Shown here: positions 1-7,533 of the stretch, one piece after another
How positions within the stretch are numbered: the stretch's first letter is position 1
Layout: each line of letters begins with the position of its first letter
Assembly (NCBI GenBank): GCA_002431635.1
Contig: DJGH01000034.1
Span: forward strand, 1 to 23,369
Reading direction: 5' to 3'
From: Petrotoga sp. UBA5851
GTDB lineage: Bacteria; Thermotogota; Thermotogae; Petrotogales; Petrotogaceae
Length of the DNA: 23,369 nt
The notes under the pieces: model-generated
The model's database searches: none
Told to the model about the DNA's origin: nothing
The model's input: the letters and a program-made list of their open reading frames with translations, nothing else
Position numbers and translations under genes: made by a program

Positions 1-2
1 AA

Positions 3-578
3 TCATTTTTCCACCTCTTTTTGGGCATAATATACCGCTTTATTTTTTTTGATCTCTGCCGGAATGCCGGCTGCTGTAACCATAGATGGAATATCTCTCA
101 GTACAACTGAGTTGGCACCTATCTTTACATCATTTCCTACGAAAACATACCCTAAAATCTTTGCTCCCGCTCCTATTACCACATTATTTCCAACCTGAGG
201 ATGTCTTTTTCCCAGACAGTTATTTTTTGCACCTAAAGTCACACCATGATATATAAGACTTCCTGTGCCAACCGATGCCGTTTCTCCTATAACTACACCA
301 ATTCCATGATCAATAACCACTCCGGGCTGTATTTCCGCCGAAGGATGGATATCCATGGAAAAAATGATCCTTGCCCAGAAGTACATCGGCCAGGATAGTA
401 TATAAAATCTGTACCTGTTGAAAAAACTGTAAAAGCGATAAGCCATGAGTCCGTGAAACGAAGGAGAGGTCAAAAAAATCTGCAGCTTTGAATGCACTGA
501 GGAATCTTTCAGAAGATACATATGAAGATCTTGCGCTATGGAAGAAAAAATACCTAAAAAATCTCTGACAAACTGCAT
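3..578 (-). CDS. cysE: Serine O-acetyltransferase
   Basis: Transfers acetyl from acetyl-CoA to L-serine to give O-acetylserine, the precursor of cysteine, in the cytoplasm. The 191-residue protein has a short helical N-terminal region (about 1-75) and then a left-handed beta-helix of hexapeptide repeats (about 76-180). The serine acetyltransferase signatures IHPSAEIQPGVVIDHG and the GVTLGA loop are visible, with the conserved HPQVGN segment after it. It is shorter than the roughly 270-residue enterobacterial CysE and fits the short form common in other bacteria. The ATG at 578 is the only start in frame, but the purine-rich ribosome site (AAGGTGGTG, about 590-602) sits some 16 nt away and is better spaced for an upstream ATG at 589 in another frame. 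It is divergent from the hydrolase operon. The function is certain at family level; the exact start is less so. Confidence 0.93.
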   Translation of the reverse strand: MQFVRDFLGIFSSIAQDLHMYLLKDSSVHSKLQIFLTSPSFHGLMAYRFYSFFNRYRFYILSWPMYFWARIIFSMDIHPSAEIQPGVVIDHGIGVVIGETASVGTGSLIYHGVTLGAKNNCLGKRHPQVGNNVVIGAGAKILGYVFVGNDVKIGANSVVLRDIPSMVTAAGIPAEIKKNKAVYYAQKEVEK

Positions 579-589
579 CCCAGTTCCAT
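554..589 (-). CDS. Possible 11-codon upstream ORF overlapping the cysE start
   Basis: An ATG at 589 follows the AAGGTGGTG ribosome site at ideal spacing and opens an 11-codon frame, MELGCSLSEIF, which ends at a TAG inside cysE. It overlaps the cysE ATG in a different frame and contains a Cys codon and two Ser codons. It could couple cysE translation to reading of this short peptide, or it could be a chance frame. A single Cys codon is weak support for a sensing role. Confidence 0.25.
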   Translation of the reverse strand: MELGCSLSEIF

Positions 590-618
590 AAAAACACCAC
601 CTTTTTTATCAATATTTA

Positions 619-633
619 AAGTATTGTATACTT
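619..633. promoter_or_regulatory. Inverted repeat upstream of cysE, possible operator
   Basis: A perfect 6-3-6 inverted repeat (AAGTAT-TGT-ATACTT) lies about 40 bases upstream of cysE. Read on the minus strand it overlaps a TATACAAT segment that could serve as the cysE -10 element. That position suits a repressor or activator site. No transcription factor is identified, and in AT-rich DNA such a short repeat can occur by chance. Confidence 0.3.
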
Positions 634-689
634 GAATCATTAAAAATACAAAAATCTTTTTTACAAATAATTTTCAATACTATAGCTTT

Positions 690-717
690 TTGCATATCAC
701 AACAGACATGCTATAAT
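690..717 (+). promoter_or_regulatory. Promoter of the hydrolase/beta-barrel operon
   Basis: TTGCAT at 690-695, a 16-base spacer and TATAAT at 712-717, preceded by TGC to give an extended -10 (TGCTATAAT). The predicted transcript starts near 724. It reaches the GAAGGAGAG ribosome site at 737-745 and the ATG at 753. Confidence 0.7.
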
Positions 718-752
718 TCACATGTAAAAACTTTTTGAAGGAGAGACGATAT

Positions 753-2483
753 ATGAATAAACTTAAATTCATTGCATTGCTGATCGTTGTATCTATACTG
801 CTTATTTCTTGCAGTGCTGTTTCTATAGATGCTGCCAAAAATTATATGGGCAGGCTGCCCGATCCGGTAAAAGAAACAGTACTGAAAAAACCATATGAAA
901 AAGGTAGCTTGAGTGTAGGAAAATTTTTTTACGCAGGCGGTGTCAATCCAAGAAGAAAAGAGTATTCCAAGGAAACTATAACGGTCTCAACCTCAGTTTT
1001 GGATATTTCCAAACTGGTTGAAAAGATAGATTCCGGATATTGGGGATATGATTGTTCAAGTGTTCCTCTGAACGGAATAGTATGGTATCCCAAAGAAAAG
1101 GGAAGGTATCCCCTGGTGCTTTGCATACACGGAAACCATCCTGCACAGGAATTTTCAGAAGCAGGATACGATTATCTGGGAGAACATCTGGCTTCATTAG
1201 GTATTATTTTTGTTTCCGTTGACGAAAACTTTCTTAACGGTTCTATCGGAAATGAAAACGATGCCCGGGCATATGTCCTTCTCCATCACGCTAAAACTAT
1301 ATTGAGCTGGAACAATGATCCCTCCAACCCTCTCTACGGAATATTGGATACACAAAATATAGGTATAATAGGGCATTCAAGAGGCGGTGAGGCTGTAGTA
1401 CACGCAGTCAACTTCAACAAGCTTTCTAGATATCCGGATAACGGCACTCTGGAATTTGATTTCAACCTTCCGATTAAGGCAGTAGTTTCAATAGCACCAA
1501 TAGAAGGGCAGTACAGGCCTTCTATGAAAACTATTTCCACCAGCGGTACAAACTACCTTGTAATCCATGGTTCACAGGACGGAGATGTGTTTTTCTTTGC
1601 AGGAACAAGACTCTATAACAGCGTGAAACTCTCTGGAACGCTTATGAAATCATCTTTCTGGATTTACGGTGCAAATCATGCACAGTTTAACAGCATATGG
1701 GCAGAAAAGCAAGATCCTTTTCCTTCATTGAGAAGCAGTCTTTTATCTGCGCAACAGCAACAGAAAACAGCTAAAACTCTTATAACCTCATTTCTTCTGT
1801 ACAGCTTCGGAATTGAAGAAGGATACCGTGATTTCTTTAAAAACCCACGTGCCTATCATGAATGGATGGCTGACACCTTTTATATCAACTCTTTTGCCTG
1901 TGGAAATGAAGGAATTTTAGCAGATTTTGATGAAGACATAGAGCTTACTTCTGCCGGGCTTAAAAACTGGGAATCATCGGCAAAGTATTTTGACAACTGG
2001 TCAGAGTCCAAGATATGGCTCATATCGGGCGATCAGAATAATTGGGGAACCTACCTGAAGTGGGATACAGCATCAAAAGTGTCTCCAATTCCAAGCTATG
2101 AACTTTTTTCAAAAAACAGCTCCATAAAATCAGATGGGCTAGCTTTTGATATATTTGTATACAATGCTGAAGATACTGCATCTGCAACAGCATTGAAATC
2201 AGAAAATACATCTCTTACGATGCTTGATTTCAGTATAAGACTTACCACATGCGATGGAAATCAACAGGCTTTTTCTCTAAGAGAGTTTATAGATATAGGA
2301 AAAACTCCTGCCGTTACGGTTCTCAATGTCCGCAAAGATATACGAACTGTTCTGCAAAGTGTATATATAAAGTTTGAAGAAAACACAGACATCCAGAAAA
2401 TTGAGTTTATATTCGATAAAACCAAGAAAGGAGATATTCTGATAGACAACATACGCTACATCGAAGGAGGAAAGTCAAAATGA
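753..2483 (+). CDS. Secreted alpha/beta-hydrolase lipoprotein with a C-terminal accessory domain
   Basis: Predicted serine hydrolase exported and anchored as a lipoprotein. The start is ATG 753 because a strong GAAGGAGAG site lies upstream; a TTG at 735 in frame is part of that site. Residues 1-20 form a signal peptide with a lipobox ending LLISC (Cys20). The hydrolase domain spans about 105-320: an HGNHP oxyanion strand near 126, nucleophile elbow GHSRGG (Ser209), a likely acid Asp276 or Asp278 in GSQDGDV, and His309 in GANHAQ. This order is typical of dienelactone-hydrolase-like or PET-hydrolase-like enzymes. Residues from about 380 to 576 are beta-rich with several Trp and look like a carbohydrate-binding or jelly-roll domain, but I cannot name the family. 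The substrate is unknown; an ester or acylated polymer is possible. The next gene overlaps its stop by 4 bases. Confidence 0.8.
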   Translation: MNKLKFIALLIVVSILLISCSAVSIDAAKNYMGRLPDPVKETVLKKPYEKGSLSVGKFFYAGGVNPRRKEYSKETITVSTSVLDISKLVEKIDSGYWGYDCSSVPLNGIVWYPKEKGRYPLVLCIHGNHPAQEFSEAGYDYLGEHLASLGIIFVSVDENFLNGSIGNENDARAYVLLHHAKTILSWNNDPSNPLYGILDTQNIGIIGHSRGGEAVVHAVNFNKLSRYPDNGTLEFDFNLPIKAVVSIAPIEGQYRPSMKTISTSGTNYLVIHGSQDGDVFFFAGTRLYNSVKLSGTLMKSSFWIYGANHAQFNSIWAEKQDPFPSLRSSLLSAQQQQKTAKTLITSFLLYSFGIEEGYRDFFKNPRAYHEWMADTFYINSFACGNEGILADFDEDIELTSAGLKNWESSAKYFDNWSESKIWLISGDQNNWGTYLKWDTASKVSPIPSYELFSKNSSIKSDGLAFDIFVYNAEDTASATALKSENTSLTMLDFSIRLTTCDGNQQAFSLREFIDIGKTPAVTVLNVRKDIRTVLQSVYIKFEENTDIQKIEFIFDKTKKGDILIDNIRYIEGGKSK

Positions 2484-3499
2484 AAAAAATACTCTTATTC
2501 TTTTTTATACTTGGGCTTTGTGTTGCTTTCTCATCGGTATATCCGGATTTTCTTTATTTTTCACAGGACGGTACTTTTAATGGAAATCTTTCTCTCAGCC
2601 TGTACGGATATAAAAGCTACTACATGCTTTTTAAGGAACATGAGAGCTCTTTCAATTTAAATATGGTCTTTGGACAGGAAACTGCTTTGCAGGTGTCTTC
2701 ATCTCAATGGAACAGCTTTGTCCAGCAAGCATCCGACGAATATCTCTATGGAGGGGTACAGACTGTTTTTACCCAGAATATATTCGGAGATCATTATAAT
2801 GAAAGTTTTTTTATGGATCTGCAAAACTCTCTTGAAGTGAACTCACACTGGAAGAAATCTACTGCCTTTGCTCTGCAGCAGCTTAATTTTGACACAGCTT
2901 TCCATACAGGTTCTTTGTTTTCTTATAGCGATAAAAAAACAAATTTCATTAAAAGTAGTTTTGGTCTTTCAGCAGGAGCTGGTACCCAAACTAACCTGAT
3001 ACCATGGTACTATCTTATTTTTTCGCTTGACAGCAGCGGCCAGATAGGTCTTTTGCAAAGATATCTGATCCTTTCGGGAAAGCTTAATTACAGCATGATA
3101 AACGACTTTTCTACAAATGTACCGCTTTACATAAGACCAAGCTATAAAGTAGGGGAAAACGAATGTGCAGTGTATGGCAGAAATACTTTTTCAGCAGATT
3201 TGGAACTTAAAACTTTTTTTGATTTTGAATACTTCTTCCCTATGAGCATAGGATGGTGCAACGGTTTAAAAGTTGGCTCGGTTTGGCAGGACTCTGTTTT
3301 TGAAGGAAGTATGGCTTATGATATGTCTTTGAGAAGCTATCTGGGTTATTCTTTAAAAGAACCGTGGATGAATGTGACCATTGATTTAAAAGCCGGAATT
3401 ATAACCGATATTGTCTATAAGCCATTTGAAAAAATTACTCCTTTCGTTAACGTCAAATTTGAAGGTAACTTCCTTTTTCTGCTTTTTGCACTTATATAA
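2480..3499 (+). CDS. Putative exported outer-membrane beta-barrel protein
   Basis: The 339-residue protein starts at an ATGA overlap with the hydrolase stop, so the two are translationally coupled. Residues 1-20 are a hydrophobic signal peptide (KKILLFFFILGLCVAFSS). The rest has no long hydrophobic helix. It is rich in Tyr, Phe, Ser and Asn, with alternating polar and hydrophobic strands and turns rich in Gly and Asn, and it ends in a hydrophobic strand. This pattern fits an outer-membrane beta-barrel of a diderm bacterium. I recognise no named family. Coupling to a secreted hydrolase suggests a shared envelope role, such as passage of the hydrolase's product, but that is inference. A strong terminator follows at its stop codon. 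Confidence 0.6.
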   Translation: MKKILLFFFILGLCVAFSSVYPDFLYFSQDGTFNGNLSLSLYGYKSYYMLFKEHESSFNLNMVFGQETALQVSSSQWNSFVQQASDEYLYGGVQTVFTQNIFGDHYNESFFMDLQNSLEVNSHWKKSTAFALQQLNFDTAFHTGSLFSYSDKKTNFIKSSFGLSAGAGTQTNLIPWYYLIFSLDSSGQIGLLQRYLILSGKLNYSMINDFSTNVPLYIRPSYKVGENECAVYGRNTFSADLELKTFFDFEYFFPMSIGWCNGLKVGSVWQDSVFEGSMAYDMSLRSYLGYSLKEPWMNVTIDLKAGIITDIVYKPFEKITPFVNVKFEGNFLFLLFALI

Positions 3500-3533
3500 C
3501 TATCAGGGTCTGAGCACCTTGATAGTTATTTTT
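3496..3533 (+). terminator. Intrinsic terminator of the hydrolase/barrel operon
   Basis: A 14-bp stem (3496-3509 with 3516-3529, one G-T pair) has the loop CTGAGC and is followed by TATTTTT. It overlaps the stop codons of both convergent genes. The minus-strand side lacks a good T-run, so it should act mainly on plus-strand transcripts. Confidence 0.85.
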
Positions 3534-4380
3534 GAAAATCAGATTTCTGCAGTACAAGAATTCCAATAGCAAGTATTGAAAAAGCCAAAACAAATATAGT
3601 ATCTGGCCATGTTCTGAAGATGATAAATGAAACTACAGCACCAAAAAAAGGAGCGGATGAGAAAACCATGCTTGTTCTGCTCGTACCTATACGTCTTAAT
3701 GAAAGTATAAAAAGCACTATTGAAACTCCATAACAAAAAAAACCTATTACTGCTGAAAAGGCTATATAGTTAAGTTGTACAATAGGTTTTTCAAAGATAA
3801 CAGAAAGAATAACATTGACGGTCCCTGCTGAAATCCCTTTTATCATAACTATTGTCACAGGATCGTTTTCAGACATTTTTTTAGAAAAGTTGTTATCCAT
3901 TCCCCACATTAGACATGCAAGTACTATTAGTAAGCTCCATGAATTAAAAGCGATTTTCTCTGAAAAATTTACCGTAAGGACTATGCATGCAACGGTAATT
4001 AGAAAAAGTGAAGCAAAAATTCTTTTATTGGCTTTTTCCTTAAAGAATAATACGGCAATAACCGTCGTGGCAACAGCCTCAAAGTTCAGCAGAAGTGACG
4101 ATGTACCGGAATATGTATGGTTTAGTCCGAAAAGAAGAACTACAGGTGCAATGATTCCCCCGCAGATAATACTTAGAATAAGCCACTTAAGATCTGCAAC
4201 ATCAAACCTCTTCTTTTTTCCTCCAAAAAACGATACAGCTGCCAAACCGGCTCCACTTCCCAAATAAAGCATTCCACCCAGAAGTACGGGTGGAACTTCA
4301 GAAAGCATTATTTTTGAGAGAGGAGTGCTTAATCCAAATAAAAATGCCGAAAGAAACGCATATAAAAACCTGTTTTTCAT
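3526..4380 (-). CDS. EamA/DMT-family transporter
   Basis: The 284-residue integral membrane protein has about ten hydrophobic helices in two similar halves, the layout of the drug/metabolite transporter superfamily (two EamA domains). The N-terminal segment RFLYAFLSAFLFGLSTPLSK and the following GGMLYLGSG are typical of EamA domain 1. The second half begins near residue 145 with SWSLLIVLACLMWGMDNNFS. These proteins usually export amino acids or other small metabolites; the substrate cannot be read here. It lies 5 bases downstream of the MATE gene on the same strand, and its AGGAG site is inside the end of that gene, so the two form an operon. Confidence 0.88.
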   Translation of the reverse strand: MKNRFLYAFLSAFLFGLSTPLSKIMLSEVPPVLLGGMLYLGSGAGLAAVSFFGGKKKRFDVADLKWLILSIICGGIIAPVVLLFGLNHTYSGTSSLLLNFEAVATTVIAVLFFKEKANKRIFASLFLITVACIVLTVNFSEKIAFNSWSLLIVLACLMWGMDNNFSKKMSENDPVTIVMIKGISAGTVNVILSVIFEKPIVQLNYIAFSAVIGFFCYGVSIVLFILSLRRIGTSRTSMVFSSAPFFGAVVSFIIFRTWPDTIFVLAFSILAIGILVLQKSDFQK

Positions 4381-4385
4381 GATTG

Positions 4386-5735
4386 CTATATCTCCTGCAT
4401 GGCATCAACCACATTTTTTATCCATTTGCCTGATCTGAGCCTAAAAAAAAGAACGAAGGATTTAAAAACTTCTTCTCCCATGGTAAAAAGATAGACTAAC
4501 TCAAATGGAAGCTTAAGAAGTATTCCGGCCAAAAATGCCATAGGAACACCTATTATCCACATTGCGCCAACGTCTGTACAGAAAGCAAACTTGGTGTCTC
4601 CGCCTGCTCTGAGGATACCCACAACCCCAACCAGATTTATGGTTTTTATGGGAACAAAGAGCATGGATATTATAAGCGTATTAAAGATCATCTTCCTTAC
4701 CGCATCATCAACATGGAAAAGCCCAAGCATCGGCTTGGCAAATACAAGAACCAGAGAAAGGGTAAATGTCGAAATCATGACGGTAAATACTATCATTTTT
4801 TTAGCCGTCATTCTGGCATTTTCATAGTTAGACTGTCCCAGCTCTTTTCCTATCATTATGGCTGTCGCTCCCGCAAGTGCAAATAAGAGGGCAAATGCAA
4901 AGGACTCGACTGTTTCCATAACGTTTCTTGCTGCAATGGTCTGGGTACTCATATGAGCATAGACTATAGAATACATGACCGTTCCCAACGACCAGAGGAA
5001 CTCATTGCCTATAGTCGGAACTGTATAAGAAAAGAACGTCTTAAGATAATTTACGCTTATAGATTTTATATCACATATGCGGAATCTAGAAGGATACTTT
5101 CTGATTTCGCTTGCAATGAAAAGTATCATAAACTGTACAATCCTTGCTATAAAGGTTGCAATTGCGGCACCCTGAACCCCAAGCTTGGGGGAACCAAGGT
5201 TACCGAATATAAAAACCCAGTTAAGAAAGATATTCCCACTAAGCGCTATAAGACTTGCAGCCATAGGAAGAACAGGATGTTCTGTACTTTTCAGCGTTGC
5301 TTCATAAACGTTGGTAAGACCCGTAAAAGGAATACTAAAAGCTATTATGAAAAGGTAAACAGCACCCTGATTGATAACCTGGATATCAGGAGAAAATATC
5401 CTCATTGTAAAATGAGGAAAAAATGCCCCCATTACAAAAAAAACTGAAGAAAAAATCACCGAACTTACAGCCATTATAGACATGCTCTTGGAAATATTTT
5501 TAAAGTCTTTTTTTCCCCAGAACTGGGCTATGAAAATCGAGCCGCCGCTGCACAAGCCGAATAAAAGAAGCGAGTACAAGAAAAAAACTTTATTGGACAG
5601 TCCGACCGCAGCTATCGGTATCTCGCCCAGCTGACCTATCATTAGTGTATCAACAAAATTGACACTTATAGATATAAACTGCTGCATAGCCATGGGAAGT
5701 GCCAGCTTGAATGCTCTTTTATAAAACCCTTCCAT
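4386..5735 (-). CDS. MATE-family multidrug/sodium antiporter
   Basis: The 449-residue protein has about twelve hydrophobic segments in two MatE repeats. The first contains the hallmark PMAMQQFISISVNFVDTLMI and the GEIPIAAVGLSN segment (about 14-47). The second begins near residue 235 (TVPTIGNEFLWSLGTVMYS). MATE proteins export cationic drugs or metabolites using Na+ or H+ gradients; the cargo is unknown. The length matches the family. The ATG at 5735 has an AAAGGGG site at good spacing. It is the first gene of a two-gene operon with the EamA transporter and is divergent from the histidine operon. Confidence 0.92.
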   Translation of the reverse strand: MEGFYKRAFKLALPMAMQQFISISVNFVDTLMIGQLGEIPIAAVGLSNKVFFLYSLLLFGLCSGGSIFIAQFWGKKDFKNISKSMSIMAVSSVIFSSVFFVMGAFFPHFTMRIFSPDIQVINQGAVYLFIIAFSIPFTGLTNVYEATLKSTEHPVLPMAASLIALSGNIFLNWVFIFGNLGSPKLGVQGAAIATFIARIVQFMILFIASEIRKYPSRFRICDIKSISVNYLKTFFSYTVPTIGNEFLWSLGTVMYSIVYAHMSTQTIAARNVMETVESFAFALLFALAGATAIMIGKELGQSNYENARMTAKKMIVFTVMISTFTLSLVLVFAKPMLGLFHVDDAVRKMIFNTLIISMLFVPIKTINLVGVVGILRAGGDTKFAFCTDVGAMWIIGVPMAFLAGILLKLPFELVYLFTMGEEVFKSFVLFFRLRSGKWIKNVVDAMQEI

Positions 5736-5780
5736 TCTAAAACCCCTTTATTTTAAGCTTTATATATCTTTTCAGATAAT

Positions 5781-5809
5781 ATTATATCAAATCATGGTCT
5801 TTATTTTCA
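5781..5809 (-). promoter_or_regulatory. Probable promoter of the MATE/EamA operon
   Basis: On the minus strand a TATAAT (forward 5781-5786) lies about 45 bases upstream of the MATE ATG. A weak -35-like TGAAAA occurs 17 bases further upstream (forward 5804-5809). The -10 is good and the -35 poor. Confidence 0.45.
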
Positions 5810-5859
5810 TAAAGCACCTATTAATTTCGGACGACTTTTTATCAACAGTATTTTTGGTA

Positions 5860-5889
5860 TTGACAGAAGATATTCTCTTATGTTATAAT
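5860..5889 (+). promoter_or_regulatory. Promoter of the histidine operon
   Basis: A consensus TTGACA at 5860-5865, an 18-base spacer and TATAAT at 5884-5889 with an extended TGT ahead of the -10. Transcription should start near 5896. This gives a leader RNA of about 210 nt before hisZ. Confidence 0.88.
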
Positions 5890-5927
5890 CCATAAAATAC
5901 GTTAAGCTTATTTTTAAGGTGATATTT

Positions 5928-6032
5928 ATGTCAAATACTTCAGCACCTATCCAAAAAAATTTTAATGTGAATATGCATCATACAAGGCGTGATCGGTTTT
6001 TACCGGATCATGTCTTTTTGCGTATCTCTTAA
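5928..6032 (+). CDS. hisL: Histidine operon leader peptide (34 aa)
   Basis: A short ORF directly downstream of the his promoter has a good ribosome site (AAGGTGAT, 5916-5923) 4 bases before its ATG. It encodes MSNTSAPIQKNFNVN followed by MHHTRRDRF and LPDHVFLRIS. The tandem His codons are at 5976-5981 and a third His codon is at 6009-6011. The frame is too short for ordinary gene calling. Its position between promoter and terminator, the His pair, and the overlap of its 3' end with the antiterminator identify it as the sensing peptide of a transcription attenuator. It shows no sequence similarity to the poly-His enterobacterial HisL; the symbol marks the functional analogy only. Confidence 0.75.
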   Translation: MSNTSAPIQKNFNVNMHHTRRDRFLPDHVFLRIS

Positions 6033-6058
6033 AGACTGATCCAATAAAAATACCGGTC
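5991..6058 (+). promoter_or_regulatory. his antiterminator hairpin
   Basis: Bases 5991-6002 pair with 6045-6058 (12 pairs, one G-T, a two-base bulge). Nested inside, 6005-6017 pair with 6031-6042 (12 pairs, one bulged T). Together they form one long imperfect hairpin whose 3' strand is the left arm of the terminator, so the two structures exclude each other. The 5' strand begins about 10 bases after the His-His codons, and the leader stop codon (6030-6032) lies at the loop. A competing small hairpin, 5991-5997 with 6002-6009, may form first. Confidence 0.65.
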
Positions 6059-6083
6059 ATGCAACTGTGACCGGTATTTTTTT
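6046..6083 (+). terminator. his operon attenuator terminator
   Basis: The left arm ATACCGGTCA (6050-6059) pairs perfectly with TGACCGGTAT (6068-6077), loop TGCAACTG in part. The stem can be lengthened by the A-run before and the T-run after, and it ends in TTTTTTT at 6077-6083. It lies 23 bases before hisZ, downstream of the leader peptide, so it acts on transcripts from the his promoter. Confidence 0.92.
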
Positions 6084-6106
6084 ATTTTTTTACAGGAGAT
6101 GATACC

Positions 6107-6919
6107 ATGCAAACAACAGCTTTGAGACGTAAGGATTTTTTATCTGTATCTAAAAAATATGCTTTTATAACTTCTGTCATAAGAGATGTATTTCATGACA
6201 AATGCTTTCATGAAATATTCCCATCTTCGGTCTATGAATATTCTTCTTATGTATGCGGCGGACTTAAGTTTTCGGACGGCAAAAATTTTTATGTTATAAA
6301 TCCGGATATTACATCCTGTCTCATAAACACACTTACAGAAAATACAGCCAAAGTATTTTATATTGCAGAAAAACTTGACGGATATATGAACTCATCGTGG
6401 CAGATAGCTTTTGAAATAATAAGTGCACAAGAGAGGATAAACATGGCAGAAACTTTGAGAACAGCCATAACCATTATGGAAAAACTTGGAAAAACAAGTT
6501 TTTGGATCGATATAGGCTCGTTGAAAATTTGGGAAGATCTTTGTGCTGGAATAAAAAACCTAAGAAAAGAAGTATTTGAAGCAGTTAAAAGCCAGAACTT
6601 TTCACCCATCTTTGAAATGAATATTCCTGAAAAAATCAAAAAGAATATTTTAGAAACGCTAAAATTAAGAACGCAGAAGCCAGCTATCCCATCGATCTGG
6701 GAGCTTATGAAAGAGATAGATGATGAAAGAGTATGGTTTGACGCATCGTTTATCAATCAGAAAGAGTATTACACAGATTTGGTATTCAACCTTTTTTCAA
6801 CAGATTCAACACTTATGCTTGCGACCGGGGGAGTATATAAAACAAAGACTTCTTGGGGATGCGGCATGTCGTTCAACCTTGAAAATCTTTTAAGACTTAT
6901 TGGGGGAGATATCTCGTGA
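6107..6919 (+). CDS. hisZ: ATP phosphoribosyltransferase regulatory subunit HisZ
   Basis: Regulatory partner of the short HisG; it resembles the catalytic core of histidyl-tRNA synthetase and confers activation and histidine feedback. The protein has 270 residues, shorter than many HisZ (about 320-400) but similar to the short forms known from Thermotoga. Weak traces of the class II synthetase fold are visible: an NPDITSCL segment near 66, a WQIAFEII strand near 98 matching the usual QxGxExIG strand, and GGVYKTKTSWGCGMSF near the C-terminus matching the GGRYD...G(F)G motif. The divergence means the assignment rests partly on its place immediately ahead of a hisG that lacks the C-terminal regulatory domain. 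ATG 6107 has AGGAG 8 bases upstream. Its stop overlaps hisG by 4 bases. Confidence 0.78.
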   Translation: MQTTALRRKDFLSVSKKYAFITSVIRDVFHDKCFHEIFPSSVYEYSSYVCGGLKFSDGKNFYVINPDITSCLINTLTENTAKVFYIAEKLDGYMNSSWQIAFEIISAQERINMAETLRTAITIMEKLGKTSFWIDIGSLKIWEDLCAGIKNLRKEVFEAVKSQNFSPIFEMNIPEKIKKNILETLKLRTQKPAIPSIWELMKEIDDERVWFDASFINQKEYYTDLVFNLFSTDSTLMLATGGVYKTKTSWGCGMSFNLENLLRLIGGDIS

Positions 6920-7533
6920 ATTTAAAATTTGCTGTTCCGGGCGGAAGACTTTTGGAAAAAATTAGACCTTTTTTAGAAAAAGCTAGTATCTTAGTGCCTA
7001 TGCCAGCTTCAAGAGAACTATCCATAGAAAAAGACGGCATAACCTTTATATTCCCAAGAAGCTCAGATGTCCCTGTTTTTGTCGAAAACGGAACAGATCT
7101 GGGAATATGCGGAAGCGATACGCTTGCTGAACTTATAAATGAAGTTTATACTCCTGTAACGCTTCCTGTAGGCATATGCAGGATGAGTATCATATCCCAT
7201 AAAAACTCAATATTCTCGATTGGCGATATGAAAGGCTTCACTATCGCAACCAAGTATCCAAAGATAACTCAAAATTTTTTCAGAGAAAGAGAAATCCCGG
7301 TAAGGATAATAAAACTTGCCGGTTCAGTTGAACTGGGCTGCATAAGCAACATAAGCGACTGTATAGTTGACATAGTCGACAGCGGCAGGACCATTAAGGA
7401 GAATAACCTCAGAGAAGTACTAAAGATTATGGATATACAGTCGGTTCTTTGCGTAAATAAGCTTTCAATGAAGATCAAAAACAGAGAAATAACAGAAATA
7501 ATCAACAAAATAAGGGAGGTTTCTTATGTATGA
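6916..7533 (+). CDS. hisG: ATP phosphoribosyltransferase, short form (HisG-S)
   Basis: Catalyses the first step of histidine synthesis, joining ATP and PRPP to give phosphoribosyl-ATP. The 205-residue protein is the short form without the C-terminal allosteric domain, so it needs HisZ. KFAVPGGRLLEKIRPFLEKA at the N-terminus, the DLGICGSDTLAE segment (about 62-73) and the PRPP-binding loop DIVDSGRTIKEN (about 150-161) are diagnostic. The start is GTG 6916 within the hisZ TGA (GTGA overlap), with a GGGGGAG site upstream. It overlaps hisD by 8 bases. Confidence 0.95.
   Translation: MNLKFAVPGGRLLEKIRPFLEKASILVPMPASRELSIEKDGITFIFPRSSDVPVFVENGTDLGICGSDTLAELINEVYTPVTLPVGICRMSIISHKNSIFSIGDMKGFTIATKYPKITQNFFREREIPVRIIKLAGSVELGCISNISDCIVDIVDSGRTIKENNLREVLKIMDIQSVLCVNKLSMKIKNREITEIINKIREVSYV

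Noticed and set aside
3815..4267. 150-codon plus-strand ORF
   Set aside because: Antisense to the EamA transporter, no ribosome site, no recognisable domain.
4953..5447. 164-codon plus-strand ORF rich in Lys, Tyr, Cys and Arg
   Set aside because: It is antisense within the MATE gene, has no ribosome site, and its odd composition is what the complement of membrane codons gives.
5928..6106. T-box riboswitch in the his leader
   Set aside because: No T-box sequence (AGGGTGGNACCGCG-like) or specifier stem is visible; the leader is instead explained by a translated peptide and alternative hairpins.
6358..6756. 132-codon minus-strand ORF in hisZ
   Set aside because: Shadow of hisZ with no promoter or ribosome site of its own.
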